Both the position numbers and the translations under genes were made by a program. A model generated the notes under the pieces. It was not told the DNA's origin. It did no database searches and was given only the letters and a program-made list of their open reading frames with translations. From Cryptomeria japonica (Eukaryota; Streptophyta; Pinopsida; Cupressales; Cupressaceae), in the NCBI RefSeq assembly GCF_030272615.1, contig NC_081413.1, positions 446,004,538 through 446,068,537 of the forward strand: 64,000 nucleotides of DNA, written 5' to 3'. Positions 34,665 to 47,297 of this stretch are shown here, piece after piece. The number at the start of each line of letters is the position of its first letter. Positions within the stretch are counted from its first letter, which is position 1.

Positions 34665-35746
34665 AAGGTCTACAAAATAAAGGTCTTTGCCGGTAGGAAT
34701 TTGACTATCGTAAAAGGGCTAATTAGGCCACTTTTGTGAAGCAACTATACTCAGATGAATGAACTGGTGGATTACAATCCCATGGGCATGATGGGAAACA
34801 TAAATCAATAAGGATTCAAGGGTTACACACCTAGAAGCATCGCCATTTGCAGACAAGGTGATTATGTTTGTTCAAGATCTATGTAGCCACATAGAGATGT
34901 CTACTTAGGGTCACTTCAAACACTTCTCTCCCTTGCTCCTCCTAAAAAAAAATCTTGGAAATATAAAATAAATTGACTATACTTTCCTTTAACCAAATCC
35001 CATGAGCCTCAGATTGGTAAAATGCAAGATATGGCCATGAAGGAGGAAAAGCCCAAGGTAAACTCTGGTTTTCTGGGCACCTACAACAAAACTTGAATAT
35101 CAGGAGCAACACACATAATAAAGACTCAAAATCAAAACCAAAACAAAGTAAAATATCCTCTCACAATAATTCACATCATTGGGAATGGATCCCAATCCAT
35201 ACAAAATCGTACCATGGTCCAAAAACTCCAGAATTGCAGGAAAACTCAGAATTCTATTAGTTTGTTTGCATCAAAAATCTTCTCTATACAACCACCCCCC
35301 TTGGAAATTGGATCCTTGAGGTGTATAAACCATTCCTCAACTAATCTCAATTGAAAATCAAGAGGTTAGAGCCATTGGAGAAGTTTCAAATTACAAAATG
35401 CAAAAAGTGCATAAAAGTTGCTCATGCCAACTTTTGACAACTTTTGCAAAAGTTGTCAAAATGTCATCTTTCACCTCCTAATGCCTTGGGTCAATTTAAA
35501 CCCCTCCTAAAACATCTTATAACACTTAAAACCAACACATCAGATCCACTATTGTCCAAAAGTCCTAATTGGCTCATAGAAATGCCAAAATAGGAGTTTG
35601 GCTCACAAGATGGGGTTCATTATTACAAACATATAATGCATGGTTGAAAACCTATATAAAACATCCTAAAGACATTATTAATGCCTTATCCTCCCTTATC
35701 AGATTCTGACATGTCATCTTGAAAGGTTTTATGAGGTACTCCTACA
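34665..35746 (-). mobile_element. Middle gypsy 3' LTR, right part
   Basis: Continues the LTR interrupted at 22172 and aligns with the right LTR from about 40898 to 41980. It ends ATGAGGTACTCCTACA. Together the two parts make 1,511 bp, the same as the other LTR. Confidence 0.88.
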
Positions 35747-35764
35747 CCATACTCCTCGGAAGAA

Positions 35765-37977
35765 GAAATCTCAAGTCCACTTGAGATGAGAGTCTACAGG
35801 TCTGCACCATGATCTTTGATATGTTGCTCTGTCATCTAGACTGCTTCATTATCAAGTTGTCCTTTCCAAGCCACCAAGTAATCATGTAAACTTTACTCTT
35901 GGTTTTCTTGGCAACCTTAGTATCAAGAACCTTATGCAACTTTGGTGGTTCATGTTTAGGAATGCCATCATGAGCAATATCTTGCACTATGTCTTTGCTT
36001 GCATCAACACTACACTTCTAGAGAGTTAAGTCATAAACATTAAAAATAGGTGACAAACCAAGATTAGATGGTAGTTGAAGTTCATAGGCAATTGAACCAT
36101 ATTTCTTCAAGATTTGGTAGGGGCCAATCTTTCTTTGCATCAGCTTTGTGTATCTTCCTTTTTGAAGTCTTTCCTTCTTCAAGTGAACCCACACAAAGTC
36201 TCCTACATCAAACTAAACATCTCTCTTCTTTTTGTCAGCATGAGATTTATATATTTGCAGATTGTTGAAGATGAGTCTTCACTTGGTCATGGATCTCTTG
36301 TATAGCAGTAGCAAAGGTTTCTCCATCTACACTAATGGTTTCTCCTTGAGGTATCTCTCTCAACTCCATCACACCACTTGGGTGGATGCCATATACAATC
36401 TGGAAAGGTTACTTACTAGTACTCCTATTCACTATATCATTATAGGAGAATTGTGCCTGAGACAATATACTATCCCACCTTTCTCCATAATGTCTAGTCA
36501 AACACCTTAAGAGACTCCCTAGTGATCTATTCACAACTTCAGTTTGACTATCTATTTGGGGATGGTAGGTTGAGGAGAAGGATAAATTTGTACCAAGATT
36601 CTTCCAAAGGGTCCTTCAAAAGTGACCAACAAATTTTACATCCCTATCAAAGACTATGGTCAAAGGCAATCCATGTATCTAGACAATCTCCTTAAAGAAC
36701 AAATCTGCTACATAAGAAGCATCACAAGTTGTTTTGCATGGCAAGAAATGTGCCATCTTACTGAACCTATCCAGCACTACAAAAATGCTATCATATCCTT
36801 TCTTTGTCCTAGGCAATCCTAAAACAAAATCCATACTTATGGTTTCCCATGGTCTTGAAGGTATGGGTAAAGACTGGTATAAACTTGCATTGGTGGACTT
36901 TCCTTTTGCCTTTTGACAGATCACACATGTCTCCACAAATCTCCTAACATCTATTTGTAGGTTGGGACAAAAATAGTGTCTTTTTACCAAATCTAATGTC
37001 TTGTCAAGACCAAAATGTCCTGCCATTGCTCCACAATGTTTTTCCTTAATGATATTCAATCTCATACAGCATTTGGGTATGCATAATTGTGCACCCTTAA
37101 ACAACAATCGATTTTTAATTAAAAATTTAGAATACTCAGCATGAAATAGTTCATCAAATGAAGTACATACCTTGTAGGCCTCTCCAAAATCTTCATCATC
37201 CTCATACATGGTTTTTAAAGAGTCTATTCCAACACTCTCCAACTGAATTTGATTTGTAGTTAGGACTTTTCTGCTCAAAGCATCTGCCACCTTATTCTTG
37301 ACTCTTTTCTTGTGCTTAAGAATGAAAGTGAAAGCTTGTAGGGTCTCTACCCATTTCATGTGTCGGTGATTCAACATTTCTTGACTGTTAATGAAGCTAA
37401 GGGCCTGATTTTCTAAGAAAACTATGAATTCTTTTGGTAGCAAGTAGTGTCTCCATTTTTTCAAGGATTGGACTAGAGCATACATCTCTAGGTCATAAGA
37501 TGAGTATCTCCTCTTTACCTCATTAAACTTCTCATTGAAGAAAGCAATAGGTCTTCCTTCTTGACTAAGCATTGCTCCAATGGCCATATGACTATCATCA
37601 CATTCTACTTGAAATACCTTTTTGAAGTCAAGTAGGGCAAGGACCAGTTGTTCTACAACTTTTCTTTTCGATGTTTCAAAAGAGTTATATGCTTCTTCTG
37701 TCCAACTAAACCTACACTTTTGTCCTCCCTTTATTGTATCAAGAATAGGGGCACAAATATGAGTAAAGCCTCTTATAAAATTCCTATAGAAGGTAGCTAA
37801 GCCATGGAAACTCCTAACATCTTTCATTTTCCTAGGCGTAGGCCAAGACAATATGGCACTCACCTTTTCTTGATCCATTTTCAATTCACCATATGAGATC
37901 ACAAATCCCAAGTAAATGATCTCTTCCTGCATAAAGAAACACTGTTCCAAGTTGATCATTAATTGTTCTACATACAA
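35765..37977 (-). pseudogene. Middle gypsy RNase H and integrase
   Basis: The open part (37977-36679, 432 codons) starts at the RT thumb (LGFVISYGELKMDQEKVSAI). It continues with RNase H (QVECDDSHMAIGAMLSQEGR, YSSYDLEMYALVQSLKKWRH, ADALSRK) and then the integrase zinc finger (H...CETCVICQKAKG-like, near 36940) and SMDFVLGLPRTKKGYDSIFV. With stops, the frame continues through FDRDVKF and HPQIDSQTEVVNRS to about 35765, so the integrase D, D and E are present. In RNase H the usual Asp of the last motif (S/T-D-H) reads LEN, so that catalytic position is changed. A remnant resembling a chromodomain-like tail lies near 35900. The frame differs from that of the gag-RT part. Confidence 0.85.
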
Positions 37978-39005
37978 TCTCCTAGGACCAGGTCTACATG
38001 CTTTATATGTTCTCCTTTGGTTTGAATGAAAACTAGAATGTCATCTAGGTAGACTATAACAAATTTCCCTATGAAATCCCTCAAGACTTCATTCATTAAC
38101 CTCATAAAGGTACTAGGTGAATTGGATAAGCCAAAGGGCATGACTTTCCACTCATATAACCCCTCATTTGTTTCAAAGGGAGTCTTCCATTCATCTCCCG
38201 GCCTAATCCTAATATGATGATAGCCACTTTTTAAATCAATTTTTATAAAATATCTAGCACTCCCCAAACAATCTAACAAATCCTCAATCCTAGGCATGGG
38301 AAACCTATAATTGATAGTAATATTGTTTATAGCTCCTAAATTAGTGCAAATTCTCCATGTGCCTTCCTTTTTGGGTGCCAAGACTGTAGGGACTGCACAT
38401 GGGCTCAAACATTTTCCAATCAATTCAGATTCCAACAATTCTTCAACCTATTTTTCCATCTCAACATTCTGATATGGTGTGAGCTTGTATGTTGCTTTAT
38501 TAGGCAATATGGATCTAGGTATAAGGTCTATACAATGGTTTATGTCCCTCATGGGAGGTGGTGACCTTGGCATGCCATCAGAGATGACACCCTTGTATTT
38601 GTCTAGTAGCTGCTGCACTGTAGGGTCAATCAATCTCAATCTGTCCTCTTTCTTATCCTCAGACCTATCCACCTTTGTCATTGTTGGAATAGGGATAAGG
38701 GCATAAGAGACCATGCCTTCATTTTCCATATTCTTCATGAACTGCTTCCCTCATAATATCAATAGCTTAGCTTCCTTTTGTTTGGTCTCATCCACACCCT
38801 CCATTAAAGGTAGCAAATCAATCTCCTTACCATCCTTGGAAATGGAATATGTATAACTAGCACCATCATGTTGTGCCTTCAAATTAAACTACCATGGTAT
38901 ACCAAATAGGAGATGGCAAGCATCCATCTTTGCAATGTCAAACATCAACCTATCTCTATAGGTTCCAATTTGAAATTCCACCCAAGCCTGCTCTTCCACA
39001 ACAAA
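37968..39005 (-). pseudogene. Middle gypsy reverse transcriptase
   Basis: The frame from about 38738 has the upstream linker (KYKGVISDGMPRSPPPMRDI) and then, after a stop at 38448, RT motifs. These are [73 protein letters not shown] and active site FVIVYLDDILVF (about 38050). The YLDD motif is intact. It shares the frame of the gag-protease part; the frame shifts at about 37970 to join RNase H. The sequence between 38738 and 39005 is interrupted by stops. Confidence 0.87.
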
Positions 39006-40418
39006 TTATTGTCCTTGTGTGAGCCATGAGACCTTATAGGGGCAAGGGTGAGGTAGTCTCCTCAACTTTAGTTTCTCCACCATCTCTAGAGACACAAAGT
39101 TCTTAGTTAAACTGAAATCTATTAGGACCTTGCAGACCTTTCCACCTGCTTTGCAAGTGGTCTTAAATATAGATTTCCTTTGTGGGGGTTCTCTATCAGA
39201 CATCTTCATATTGGTTACTGATCTTCTGATCATCAAGGCTTCACCTCTTTTAGGGTATCCATAACTATCAAGGGTATTGACACTTTGGTATGTGTTTTCA
39301 CTTGCCACACTTTGGGAGTTAGCCTCTAAAATCAAGTTACTTCTTCTTTCTCCTATGGAACTAGTAGGTTTCTCTGGGCATCTATTAGCCATGTGTCCTT
39401 CTTGATTAAAGTTATAACATCTGATTGGACCTCTAGCTTGAGATCTCCCTCTAAATGGTGGTATTCTTCCTCTGAAGTTACCTCTTTGATCGTATCCTCC
39501 ATTATTATTGGAATTGCCCTCTCCTTTAGTACCTTCTTGACTGGTTTCACTTTGATTCCCAAAGCCATTTCCTTTGCTTCTGAAAAAATTTCTTCCACCT
39601 CTTTGTTGTCTTCCTCTTCCTTTATTATTCTTCTCTTGTCTCCTTTTGATCTTCTCTTTCACCTTGATAGCAATTTGATGGCATCTACCAATGGTATCTA
39701 GGCTAAGGACATTCAATTCTTCTTGAATGTTGTACCTTAATCCATTCAGGTATCGGGAAACTTTCTCACTCTCTTCCTCTTTTGTTTCTGACTTCATGAA
39801 TAGCCTTTGGAACTCCTCTGTATATGAGTTCACATCCATCTTTCTTCTTGAGATTTTGTCTCCTCTTATGGAGTTGTATTTCATAGTCTTTGGGTACATA
39901 GGCCTCTTTAATTAAGGCAACCATCCTCTTCCAAGAAACAATCTTGGTCTTATTGTCCTTCTCTCTTTCCTCTTGGACAAAGTTCCACCAAGTTAGGGCT
40001 GCTCCCTTAAACTTGGACTGCCAATCTTCACCTTCCGGTGTCTTGGAATGTCTTCACACTCAAATCAACTAGATAGGGAGTCTATCCAATCCATCACAAC
40101 ATCTAGTTCCATCTTCCCAGTAAAAGTTGGCAAATCAATCTTCTACTCCACGGTTCTCCTCTCCATGGATTTGAGGGCATTAAGGAAGTACCTCTAGTCA
40201 GGAGGGATTGCCTCTTCCACTGGCATAGGAATCCCATCCTCATACCTTTCATCACAACTACCAGTGCCCCCCTCTTCCTTCCCATCTACTCTACCTCTCA
40301 ACCTCTCTAGCTCCCTCTACATTGCCTTGCAAGTAGTGGCCTGCTCTCTTACAATCTTTGCCCATTCAATGTTGGTGATTGGAACTCTAGGGACCTCTTC
40401 TTCTTGTCCCTCTGACAT
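39006..40418 (-). pseudogene. Middle gypsy gag and protease
   Basis: Start taken at the ATG giving MSEGQEEEVPRVPI. Gag includes a capsid-like part (NSYTEEFQRLFMKSETKEEE, near 39840), an Arg/Gly-rich stretch (RGNFRGRIPPFRGRSQARG) and one CCHC knuckle, CYNFNQEGHMANRC. There the second Cys is Phe, so zinc binding should fail. The protease reads KVLIDFSLTKNFVSLEMVEK; the expected Asp-Ser-Gly is Asp-Phe-Ser, so the active-site turn is lost. An in-frame TAG lies near 40320. Confidence 0.82.
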
Positions 40419-40455
40419 CTCTCAATTTTCTATCTCCTAACCAAAGTCGTTACTA

Positions 40456-40467
40456 GTTCTGATACCA
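40456..40467 (-). promoter_or_regulatory. Primer-binding site of the middle gypsy
   Basis: Element sense TGGTATCAGAAC, two bases from the 5' LTR terminus. It matches tRNA-iMet except the second-last base (AAC for AGC). Confidence 0.85.
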
Positions 40468-40469
40468 CT

Positions 40470-41980
40470 TGATGCAGGGACCTCCTTGTTACCTTCCAAA
40501 CACCTCAAAATGTATGACACTAACCCCCTAGCACATGAATGGGATCCTATCAAGGCAAGTCTCTACAACTTTAGTACAATCTTCTCACCATCTCCAAGAC
40601 CCTTCATGACTCAATCAGGGGTATCTTGCTACAACACACTCCATGATACCTCCAAGGGTTACAAATCATTTTCACATTAGTTTTGGGTCATACAAGACTC
40701 CCTAAGTTCAAACAAAGCACCGATGGCAAGAATACATGTTCATTCCTTAAGAAGCTCACTCAATTAGGCCTAGTTGCTTGTAGCCCTATTTAGCAGGCAA
40801 AGGGACCTTAAGTTAAGATTTTACCAAACACCTTAGTAAAAAAATTATATATTCAAACACCCTTTTTGAAATTATACAAGTCCCCAAAAGGAAGGGTCAA
40901 GGTCTAGAAAATAAAGGTCTTTATTGATAGGAATTTGACTATCCTAAAAGGGCTAATTAGGCCACTTTTGTGAAGCAACTATACTCAGATGAATGAACCG
41001 GTGAATTAAAATCCCAAGGGAATGATGGGAAACATAAATAAATAAGTATTCGAGGGTTACATGCCTGGAAACATCGCCATTTGCACACAAGGTGATTTTG
41101 TTTGTTCAAGGTCTAGGTAGCCACATAGAGATATCTACCTAGGGTCGCTTCAAACACTTCTCTCCCTTGCTCCTCATAAAAAACACTTTTGGAAATATAA
41201 AATAAATTGACCATAATTTCCTTTCATCGAATCCCATGAGCCTTAGATTGGTAAAATGCAAGATATGGCCATGAAGGTGGAAAAACCCAAGGTAAACTCT
41301 AGTTTTCCGGGCGCCTGCAACAAAACTTGAATATCAGGAGAAACACACACAATAAAGACTCCAAATAAAAACCAAAACAAGTTCAAATCTCCTCTCACTT
41401 CAATTCACATCATTTGGAGTGGATCCCAATCCATACAGAACCGTACCGTGGACCAAAAACTCCAGAATTGTAGGAAAACTCAGAATTCTATTCGTTTGTT
41501 TGTATCAAAACTCTTCTCCATACAACCACCCCCCTTGGGAATTGGATCCTTGTGGTGTATAAACCATTCCTGAAATGCTCTCAACCAAAAATAAAGAGGT
41601 TAGAACTATTGGAGAAGTTTTAAATTACAAAATGCAAAAAGTGCATATAAGTTGCTCATGACAACTTTTGACAACTTTTGCAAAAGTTGTCAAAATGTCA
41701 TCTTTCGCCTCCTAATGCCTTGGGTCAAGTTCAAACCCTCCTAAAACATCTTAAAACACTTAAAACTAACACATTTGATCCCCTATTGTCCAAAAGTCCT
41801 AATTGTCTCATAGAAATGCCAAAATAGGAGTTTGGCTCACAAGATGGGGTTCATTATTACAAACATATAATGCATGGTTGAAAACCTATATAAAACATCC
41901 TAAAGACATTATTAATGCCTTATCCTCCCTTATCAAAGTATAACATGTCATCTTTAAAGTTTTGATGAGGTGCTCCTGCA
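40470..41980 (-). mobile_element. Middle gypsy 5' LTR (1,511 bp)
   Basis: Uninterrupted copy, TGATGCAGGGACC to GAGGTGCTCCTGCA on the plus strand. It carries the empty site of the inner gypsy insertion near 40888-40905. A short inverted repeat (GACAACTTTTGCAAAAGTTGTC, as two arms) lies near 41670. Confidence 0.9.
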
Positions 41981-42216
41981 CTAGATTTCTTCTACAAATT
42001 TCTCCCCCTAATGTATATATCCCTTAAGTTTTTCACATGAATATCTCTCCCCCTTTGACATCAATGCCAAAAATCTGACATAAATATCAAAGTGAAAATA
42101 AAAAGCCACTGAATGACAAGGCTAACTACTCCCCCTGAGCAATAATATCCCCACATCAATCAGAAATGAATAACATCTCTGATAATGTATATCGTACTGA
42201 TGCCAAATAGCATCAA

Positions 42217-45200
42217 TCAGTTCCCTATCGGAGGGGCAGAAACCCCTAATCTATCTCTGAGGTACTCAAATGATTCTTGAGGCAAAAGTTTAATGAAGAT
42301 GTCTATAATCTACTCTTTAGTGTTCACATAAACCAATCTAACTTCAATTTCTTCCACCTTCTCCTTCAAAAGTTATACTTGATAGATATGTGCTTTGTCT
42401 TAGAGTAAAATACTGGATTCTTTGATATGTCTATAGCAGTAGAGTTATGACAGTGAATAACTACCGGTCTAATACAATGCACTTTTATGTCCTTCGACAT
42501 TTGCTTCATCCACAGAACCTATGTAAAGTTAGTAGCAACAACAACATACTCAACTTCAATAGTAGATAAAGAAATACATGATTGTTTCTTACTGATCCAT
42601 GAAATAAGTTTCTTTCCAAGAAAGAAAACTCCACCAGAAGTACTTTTCTAGTCATCAAAATCACCTACTGAATTTGCATCTGTATATGCACATAAATTAA
42701 AGTCATCATCCTTAGGGTACCAGAAACCATATTTAGATGTACCTTGCAAGTATCTAAAAATTCTTTTCACTTCACTCTCATGATTTTCTCTAGGATCACT
42801 TTGATATCTTGATGCAATGCAAACAACATTCATTATATCAGGCCTAGTCTGAGTCAAATATAGAACACCTTTGATCATAGACTTGTATCTTGTAGGATTT
42901 ACCAATGCAGATTCATCTTTCTCACTTGTAACCATAGGAGTACTTACCGGCTTAGAGTCTTCCATACCAAATTTCTTCAACATCTCCCTTGCATACTTAG
43001 TTTGATAGATGAAAATACCTTTATCAGTCTGAGTAATCTGCAAACCTAAGAAAAATTTCATTTCCCGAATCATAGACATTTCAAATTCTTTCTCCATATT
43101 GTTAGAAAATTCCATGCACAACTTATCTTCACCTCCAAAAATGATGTTATCAACAAATACCTCAATTATCAGTATATTATCATCAATGACTTTATAATAT
43201 AGATTATTTTCAGTATTACCTTTACTGAAACCAAGCTTCAAAAGATATTTATCTAACCTTGCATACCAAGCTCTAGGTGCCCGTTTCAATCCATATAAAG
43301 CTTTCCTTAACCTGCAAACCATGTTTTTAACATCTAAAAGTGAAAAACCATCAAGTTGCTCAATATAAACTTTCTCATCAATATCCTCATTCATAAAGGC
43401 ATACTAAAAATCCATCTGATAAACCTTATAGTTTTTATGTGCAGCATAGGCAAGAAATAATCTTACAGCTTCAATCCTAGCTACAGGAGAAAATTTTTCA
43501 CCATAATCAATTCCTTCCTTCTAAGAATATCCATTACAAACCAATCTAGCTTTATTCCTTACAACTTGTCCATCTTCATTTAATTTTTTCTTAAAAAGCC
43601 ATTTAGTTCTAATAACATTCTTATTTTTAGGCTCGGGAGCTAAAATCCATGTGTTATTGTTCTCTATTTGATCTAATTCTTCTTCCATATCTTTCATCCA
43701 CCATTCACCTTTACATGCTTCAATTATTGATACCAGTTCAACTTGAGAAATTAAACATACCTAATTAGCTGTCAATCTCCTTCTTGTCATCACTCCATTT
43801 TTTTTATCCCCAATGATCTGATCTTCGAAATGATTCATCCTTACATACCTAGAAATCTTCGGAATCTCTATTGCTCTTTCTTGTTCTTTAGTTACTATTG
43901 AATTTTCTGATACTCCTGGAGTAATTGGTTCAACATTCCATTCTAGTAAAGGTGTTATTGGTTCAGTTATGATCATTTCCACTATCGGTTCTTGCTCATA
44001 AATGCTGATTTGACTTTTATTCAACTCATCCACTTTGACATTAGTGCTCTCCACAATTATCTGCAATCTTTTGTTATAACATCTATATGCCTTTCTTTCA
44101 TTAGAATAACCAAGAAATATTCCTTCATCACATCTAGGATCAAATTTTCCAATGAAATCATCTCTCCTGATATAACATTTACTACCAAAGTCTTCAAAAT
44201 ACTTAACTGTAGGTGTACTGGCAAATTATAATTCATAAGGTGTCCTATCAGTTTCGCCTTTGATATGTACTTTGTTGAATGTATAAATTTTTGATCTCAT
44301 TGCTTCTCTCCAATAGATATAAGGTACATTAGCTTCCATCATCATGGTTCTAGTAGAATCCAAGATAGTTCTATTCTTTTTTTCCACAACTTTATTCTAC
44401 TGAGGTGTTCGGGAAGCAAAAAATTTTCTCCTTATACCATGCTTCTCACAAAAGTTATTAAACTCACCAAATGTGAATTCTCCACCATGATCTAACCTTA
44501 AGCACTTAATCTCCAATCCTATCTCAGTTTCAACTTTATCTTTAAATATTTTAAACTTTTCAAAAGCCTCAGATTTCTCCCTTAGAAAAGTAACCCACAT
44601 CATTCTAGAATAATCATCAATGATTAGCATTAAATATCTCTCACCTTGAAAAGTTTTAATTCGAGCAAGGCCACATAAATTAGTATGAATAAGATCAAGA
44701 AAATCATTAGATTTTTCTTGTATACTCTTAAAACAGGTTTTGAGCTATTTTCCCATTTGACATTCTTTACATACCGGATTATAGGGCTTCACAATTTTAG
44801 GTATATCTCTAACTGCCTTAGTTGAACTGATCTTTACCATGCAATCAAAATTCACATGACATAGCCTTTTATGCCATAGCCAACTCTCATCAATTTGTGA
44901 AATCAAACATGTCTTCTCATCAGAATTCAAATGAAATATATTACCTTTTGTCTGAGTACCAGTTGCAATCTCCAATCTAGATCTATTAATGATTTCGCAT
45001 TTTCCATCCTTGAATTATAATTGAAATCCCTTATCCACCAATTATCCTACACTCAAAATATTATGCCTTAAACCTTCAACATAATAAAAATTATCAGTAT
45101 TGTGCTTACCATCTAATGATATAGTTCCTTTTCCTTTGATCATACATGCTTTGTCATCTCCAAATCTAAATAGACCATCATCAAATTCTTGCAAAAATAG

Positions 45201-46010
45201 AAACTTCCTTTTATCTCCAGTCATATGATGTGAACATACACTATCAATTACTCATTCATCCTTATCTTCAATTTTAGCAGCAAGTGCCTTCTCTTTAGGT
45301 ACATTCTCTTCTAGTGTCAAAACATCTTCCTTGATAGCCAGGAACACCCATTCCTTTCCATTGCCAAAACCAATAGCAAAGTCTTGTGTCGGTTCATCAT
45401 TAGAATCAGTCACACCTTCCTCATCCATAATGTAGCATGATTTATCTATGTTTTTCATGTACTTATACTTGTTCTGATATCCAAGGTTAGGCTTAAAATA
45501 TCTTCTATCTCTTTCTTCAAATCTTGAATTCCTTTTAGAACATTGAATTCCCATAACAATTTCATCTACCCTTTCCATGAATGCAGTTATCCTTTCATCT
45601 TCTTTCATCTTCAAGTTTTCATATCTCACTCGGTAACCATCAAGTTTAGAAATCTTAATAGTAGGGTTACTTTCATTAAGAGTCTCCAATTTATTCCATA
45701 TAGCCTTTGCTGATGATTTGTCAATTAATCCCATTATTTGCTGATCAAAAAGTGCACACAAGAGGGCTTCTCTTGCTCTACAATCATTCTCAAGCTCCTT
45801 ATCCAAATTTGCTAGAGGAGGATTGCGAGATGCCAGATTAAAAGGGATAACTCCATTCTCTCTAATTTCCCAAATTTCCTTACCAAGACATCTTAGATGA
45901 TTCTCCATCCAAATCTTTCATACTCTGTAATTTGTTCCATCAAGCCTAGGAATATCTCTCTGAAAGATAGCAGTAGATGAACTAGATGAACTTGAACTAT
46001 TAGTCACCAT
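42217..46010 (-). pseudogene. Outer copia gag-pol polyprotein
   Basis: Nearly one minus frame from MVTNSSSSSSSS (46010). Gag: IPRLDGTNYRV, ENHLRCLGKEIWEIRENG, ALLCALFDQQIM, IWNKLETLNE. Protease: VIDSVCSHHMTGD (45240), where the usual Gly of Asp-Ser-Gly is Val. Pre-integrase: ESWLWHKRLCHVNFD and NPVCKECQMGK. Integrase: LIHTNLCG (first Asp is Asn), IDDYSRMMWVTFLREKSEAF, IKCLRLDHGGEF, and an intact VVEKKNRT Glu. RT: NNNTWILAPEPKNKN, VYIEQLDGFS, VCRLRKALYGLKRAPRAWYA, then FVDNIIFGGE (43155), where the second Asp of the catalytic pair is Asn. RNase H: TDANSVGDFDD, SISKKQSCISLSTIEVEY-like, HISIKY. Stops include TGA 45249, TAA 45042 and TAG 42645, and a frameshift lies near the C-terminus. Several catalytic positions are dead. 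Confidence 0.9.
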
Positions 46011-46053
46011 AGGATCTTCCTCAAGTGGTTAAGCTTCTGTAGAGAGGAATAGA

Positions 46054-46065
46054 GGTCTGATACCA
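46054..46065 (-). promoter_or_regulatory. Primer-binding site of the outer copia
   Basis: Element sense TGGTATCAGACC, two bases from the 5' LTR (TGTTAGATAG at 46068). tRNA-iMet type with one or two late changes. Confidence 0.88.
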
Positions 46066-46067
46066 AT

Positions 46068-47297
46068 TGTTAGATAGTTCAAATAATTGGAAGACAATTG
46101 AGAGGGAGGGGGGGTGAATCAGTAGTCACTAGATTACTAGAATCTTAAGAAATTAAAACTTTAATATCAAAACACAAAAGATCAATACTAGAATGCATAA
46201 ACCAATTACCAAAATAGAAGATATATCAACAATTAGAGAACAAATACCATCCACATGACACCAAGATTTGTATGTGGAAAAACCTCGTAAAAGGAAAAAC
46301 CATGGTGGGAAGCCTACCCACAGTCAGATAATACTTCTAGAGTAAGTATGTGATTACAAATGAGGGGCCTGTACTTGCAAAAAGGCCAACATCCTAGAGA
46401 ACACTTCTCATTAGAAAAGGAGTCTCACTGACTACATACAAATCAAGACTACAATCCAGAAGAAGGAAAGAACTGCAATGATAACATCTCCTATGCCTGA
46501 GTACAGTTCTAGTTAAGATAAATATAGGAGGACTAAATCCTCTTACATAAACCCAACTTGATCACCAATGATGGACCAAATCCTCAGCATGAATGATTAT
46601 TACATTGTTTGTGCCTTACATATCCATTTCATCCTCACATATGATCTACAATGAGATCTTACATTATATAAATACAAACCCTCAACCACAAACAATAAGG
46701 TCGGCCACCAGACAATTAATCAATTACATAATTACAAAACATGTCAGCCTGAGACCAAAAAAATAATACCCAACCCATAAGACATCTTGGAAACACATCG
46801 AGAAGTCCAATCAACACATTACATTAAGTTGGTCCATAACCTAGAGAAACCGGACCCAATTTAGGTCCACACATGCTAAAGCAATTATCCCAATCAGCCA
46901 AGTCTCGAACACAATCACCATCAGCATCCTAAATCTCTACTAGAAGTTGCACCAACAACACTTATGCATAACACAAAATATCTTCAACAAAGCTATGTTG
47001 GTGAAACCCTCACCATATCAACAAACCAAGCTCACCAGCATACATGATAGCATCTGATCACCAAATCAAAACCAACTGACTAAACATGAATCTAAGTAGC
47101 ATGAATAGAAGATCTAAGGGAATTCCAAAATCCAAAACATACCAGAGCATATCAGATCATCATGATCTAATCTAACCAGAAACCAAACAACTTACTAGGA
47201 CCAGAAGGATACTGGTAAAGAAGTGAAAACAGCTAGTGTTGACATCAACGACAAAACATCAATGTAACACATAATCAATTCCTCCAAATGGACAACA
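46068..47297 (-). mobile_element. Outer copia 5' LTR (1,230 bp)
   Basis: TGTTAGATAGTTC to GGACAACA on the plus strand. It includes the GAGGGAGGGGGGGTGAATCA signature. The partner LTR at 20376 lacks a short block (GACAAAACATCAAT) near the right end. Confidence 0.9.

Larger units (their letters stand above)
21744..41980 (-). mobile_element. Middle gypsy element, inserted in the copia
   Basis: Two LTRs of 1,511 bp: the left one is 21744-22172 plus 34665-35746 (split by the inner gypsy), the right one is 40470-41980. Plus-strand ends are TGATGCAG and TCCTRCA. The PBS next to the right LTR and the minus-strand gag-PR-RT-RH-INT order show that the right LTR is the 5' one. About 20 differences in about 215 aligned LTR bases (about 91 %) were counted by eye. 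The flanks (GTTTT at 21739-21743, CTAGA at 41981-41985) do not form a clean target duplication. RT wording (IRIRPGDEWKTPFETNEGLY) suggests a chromovirus branch related to CRM, Galadriel or Reina. Confidence 0.88.
20376..47297 (-). mobile_element. Outer copia element of the nest (about 6.7 kb of its own sequence)
   Basis: LTRs lie at 20376-21601 and 46068-47297, and the 5-bp duplication CTTGT is present outside each (20371-20375 and 47298-47302). The LTR edges are TGTTAGAYAGTTC and a terminus ending in CA (GGACAACA on the right copy). Its own internal sequence is 21602-21743 plus 41981-46067; the rest is the inserted gypsy pair. Coding order on the minus strand is gag-PR-INT-RT-RH, that is copia order. 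About 19 differences in the first 135 aligned LTR bases (about 86 % identity, counted by eye) mark it as the oldest of the three. Confidence 0.9.

Noticed and set aside
35747-36670. Plus-strand frames at 36068-36510 as genes
   Set aside because: The minus strand here reads as the damaged C-terminal part of the middle gypsy integrase.
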